Made by a program: the position numbers and the translations under genes | The notes under the pieces: model-generated | What the model was told of the DNA's origin: nothing | The model's database searches: none | Seen by the model: only the letters and a program-made list of their open reading frames with translations | Shown here: piece by piece, positions 60,876 to 64,000 of the stretch | Position numbering within the stretch: the first letter of the stretch is position 1 | Layout: each line of letters starts with the position of its first letter | Source: Phoronis australis | Taxonomy: Eukaryota; Phoronida; Phoronidae | Assembly: GCA_002633005.1 (NCBI GenBank) | Contig: NMRA01000746.1 | Span: 105,041 to 169,040 of the forward strand | DNA length: 64,000 nucleotides | Reading direction: 5' to 3'

Positions 60876-63800
60876 CCCTGCGAAATGTACCTCGGTTAAC
60901 CATGGTTAACCATGGTTGACCATGGCTGTACAACCATGGTTGACCATGGTTTTAACATTTCGCGTTAAGTTGAAACCATGGTGGACTATGGTTGGCAACC
61001 ATGGTTGACCATGCTTCACAACCATGGTTATCAACCATGGTTTTCAAACATGGATACTAACCGTGGCTAACAACCATGGTTGACCATGCTTCACAACCAT
61101 GCTATGAGACAACTTAACGCGAAATGTTAAAACCATGGTTACCAACCATGGTGTAGAACCATAGTTGACCATGGTTACCAACCATGGTATAGAACCATGG
61201 TTGACCATGGTTACCAACCATGGTATAGAACCATGGTCGACCATGGTTAATGAGACAACTTAACGCGAAATGTTAAAACCATGGTTGACCATGGTTACCA
61301 ACCATGGTGTAGAATCATGGTTACCATGGTTGACAATGGTGGTTAAAAATCATGGTTGACCATGGTTAAAAATCATGGCTGACCATGGTTACTTATCATG
61401 GGTTACCATGGTAACTAACAACGGTTGAGCATTGCTTGGCATGGTTATTAAGCGTGATCAGCAATGGTTAGCAAGCATGGTCAAACATGGTTAGTAAGCA
61501 TGGTTCACCGTGGTCATAAAGGCATTCATGTGAACTGACAATTACAGGTATAGATTAAAGTCCACTATATAATGACATACACCACGTAAGCAAATTACCT
61601 GTTCTTTTTCAAGTGAAATGTCTCAATCTCATCAAATTACGTTAGCAAGGTCTAACTCACTAAAAGGTTCCAATTCCCAACTTAACTTGAAATATTGAAA
61701 ACAAGTGTTTGCATTCTACATAATACTTCTATTTCTTCATTTAGAACTGGACAAAGACAATATTAACCACTTAGAACAATGGACTCTTTGAATGTTAAAA
61801 ATAGCACCTTAATGTTATAAAGGAAATCTTAACTTGAAAGAACTGCAAGATTTTGTAAAATATATGGCACCAACAACTTTCTGCTTTGACACTGAGCATG
61901 AACATGAAGAATCAAAACTTACAACAATTGGTAAAACAATTCAAAATTAAAATTGACATTTCCCAAAGTATTTCATCTGTGCAAAACGTGAAATATGTTT
62001 TGCCTAGCGTGTAAAGTACTTTATAAATACAACAAAGTGTTCCTATTCACATTTACAAAACTGTGAGTCTTTGCTTGAAGGATATTCATTTTTTAACTTG
62101 TCCCACTTCAAAGTTATGGATTTTTTAACTTATACTTTTTGTACCGCTTGAGCCTTTGCAGTTAGTCTTCTAGGTCCAGGTGAAAACAGTCTTTCCTCTC
62201 ACAGCAAAAAAGTCCATACAATATGTCCTCACATTTGGCTTTTGATAGTATGTGTTATGAGGCACAGGGGGTGTAAAGAGCTGCAGCAGCAAACTATTGG
62301 ATGTCAGACAAGCAGTATCGAAGTGTGACTCCAAATCCTTAAATACAGGCTATTCAAGGTCTAATCAGCACTTGGGGTCCACACTTTTTAGAATATAGAC
62401 TTGTCACCCTCCATTGACTTTTGCCCACCACAGGAATTGAGGACTGTCACAGTAGTGTTGGTGGTGGTGGTTGGCTCTCAAGTACTTTCATTCGCCATCT
62501 GAGTTTTTTCACATCATTCATGTCTTCAAAGTCTTCTGTCATACTAAAGAAAAATTGAGAAAAGTACAGTTAGATGAGATCAAGTAAATGAATAGGATTT
62601 TTTTATTCATTTTTGATTCGAAAATACAGAAATTCTTTCTTAGTTAATCAGCCATAACTTACGTACAATTAACATTTTGATTAAGAGCATTAATAACGAT
62701 GATTGTGCTAAAATCCGCTGCATCTTATGAGATTCCAGAAAAAGGAAAACTTCCAAAAAGCTTTTCTCCCTGACGCTAAAAGCAATCAGTAGAAAGCACG
62801 GATAACAATGCCAATTCAACGTAATTTTCTCATCACATGATTTCACATAAATCTATAACCACGTTTTTTTAATGCAACAGCAGTTTTCACTTGTTCTGGA
62901 TACCAGAAACAGAAAAAATGTATGTGAGGCCACTTATTTAATTCTCTGTTAAAGCTCATAGGGATTAAAAAAATTCAACAAAATGAATGGAAACTTTGAA
63001 GTACTTACGGTCACTAATAGACTTTCTCAAGTCAATCTTCACTACAGGCTATAATCCTCACTGGAGTTGCACAGGGGTCAATGTTTGCTCCACTTTCCTT
63101 CCTCATTCATGTCAGCCAATATTGAGATCTGTGCTGGCTGATGACACTATTATATACCATTTGTCCCACTGTGCTTTCAGCTCAAACTTCATGACTCTCT
63201 ATAATTTATGTAGTGTGGCTCATGAAGAACAGAACCCAGGCAGCTGACCTCTGGCCATGGCAAACCTCTATAATACACCATGTATCTCTTAGTCTTGTGT
63301 CTATTTCAATAATAAGTGACAGTTTAACCAAAATAAAAAATAGTTCGCTTTCAATTAGATGGTGATGTTAGAATGATGACAAGATAATAAAAACAAATGA
63401 TTAAAGCAAGTGAAATATGTTAGGTTAAAACATGACAACTGGCAATGTTTTGGAAGGTACTTGCATGGTTGTTTCTGGTCTGGACCTCAACCCATTTTGA
63501 AATCCGTGTCGTTTAACATGGCCATTCAGACCCACCCTCCTCAACAAAAATGAACTTTTGATTAAGAACACTCATCGCCGTAAAATAAATCTAGAATTTT
63601 TAGACAACATACAGATGTGATCTCATGGCTTGGAAAATATCGAGAATATATATACTTGTTTCAGATTTCAGGCTCACAAAATAGACTTTTCTACAGGCAT
63701 TTAATCATTTTAATCATAGAGCGACTGGTCACAAGTTACCACCTTTATGCAAGACCAAAAATCACTTCTGTTCTCATCCGAGTTGTAATAACACTGAAGT

Positions 63801-64000
63801 TGAGACCAATTTCAGGGTGGAAATTTTAGAAAATACAACATTCTTTCTACAAGGGGACACAAGTTAATTTATGTGTTAAAGAAAAAAATGACCTCCACAT
63901 CAATTTTTGGCAAAGACTTAACACCTATTTTCAAAACCCATTAGAAACACAGGGCAATTTGGTTGTTAAAAAAGACTTTGAAGTCAAGATAATTTACAGT
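60876..64000. mobile_element. CCATGG-array mobile element, copy 2 (runs off the window)
   Basis: Starts CCCCTGCGAAATGTACCTC, with the array extending to about 61520, here longer and with repeated GACAACTTAACGCGAAATGT boundaries. Then collinear with 52.0-53.5 kb. Confidence 0.65.
63050..63200 (+). pseudogene. LINE reverse-transcriptase fragment
   Basis: TGVAQGSMFAPLSFLIHV followed, after a frameshift, by VLADDTIIY: the RT boxes B and YxDD (here LADD) of a non-LTR element, in the CCATGG element. Confidence 0.5.

Noticed and set aside
61044-61244. Repeat peptide frame in the CCATGG array
   Set aside because: Translation of the palindromic repeat, not a gene.
51660-61520. CRISPR-like array in the CCATGG regions
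   Set aside because: Units are palindromic, variable and without regular spacers, and the genome is eukaryotic.

Overview
This is eukaryotic, animal-type DNA: AT-rich, intron-rich and packed with decayed mobile elements (an L2/CR1-like LINE, two Penelope-like elements, a piggyBac element, several terminal-inverted-repeat families and minisatellites). No prokaryotic gene organisation is present. The mix suggests a highly heterozygous marine invertebrate; the species cannot be fixed from the sequence and I ran no database search. Coding sequence sits in small spliced exons, almost all on the minus strand, so long open frames are mostly transposon pieces or chance.

The best gene is a complete nine-exon minus-strand gene running from an ATG at 32259 to a TGA at 12520. 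It encodes about 357 residues. All splice phases agree. The C-terminal half is a Ulp1/SENP-type cysteine protease (family C48) with His242, Asp259, Gln306 and Cys312 in canonical spacing. The N-terminal half is built from acidic exons that all begin and end in phase 1. Its introns hold a LINE, TIR transposons and a MITE.

Two neighbouring minus-strand gene models use the same phase 1-1 exon architecture. One starts at 8914 (or 8980), runs off the left edge and contains a tandemly duplicated exon pair (exons near 4.6-4.9 kb and 1.3-1.7 kb). The other spans about 40.0-54.3 kb. It has a three-fold repeated exon (one copy with a dead acceptor) and ends in an exon that encodes a hydrophobic hairpin plus a tail. 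That tail shares an ERLRTL module with exon 2 of the protease. I therefore read the locus as a cluster of related genes built from shuffled phase-1 modules.

Assembly: single-base Ns at 42860, 46492 and 54111 each separate near-identical overlapping blocks, which look like unmerged haplotype contigs. Exon copies across those Ns are probably alleles. They also expose transposon insertions present on one copy only (40823-42235, and the element starting near 51646). A 537-base N gap lies at 24208-24744.

Layout: 1-5.3 kb duplicated exon pair; 5.8-7.3 kb TIR element A; 8.9 kb first exons; 10-12.3 kb repeats and a weak plus-strand gene end; 12.5-32.3 kb protease gene; 33.4-36.5 kb TIR element B; 36.6-37.4 kb Penelope-like remnant; 39.1-39.5 kb G-rich/C-rich minisatellite; 40-54.3 kb membrane-protein gene with haplotype duplications; 55.7-56.8 kb piggyBac; 57-58.9 kb TIR element E; 51.6-54.1 and 60.9-64 kb two copies of a CCATGG-array element.
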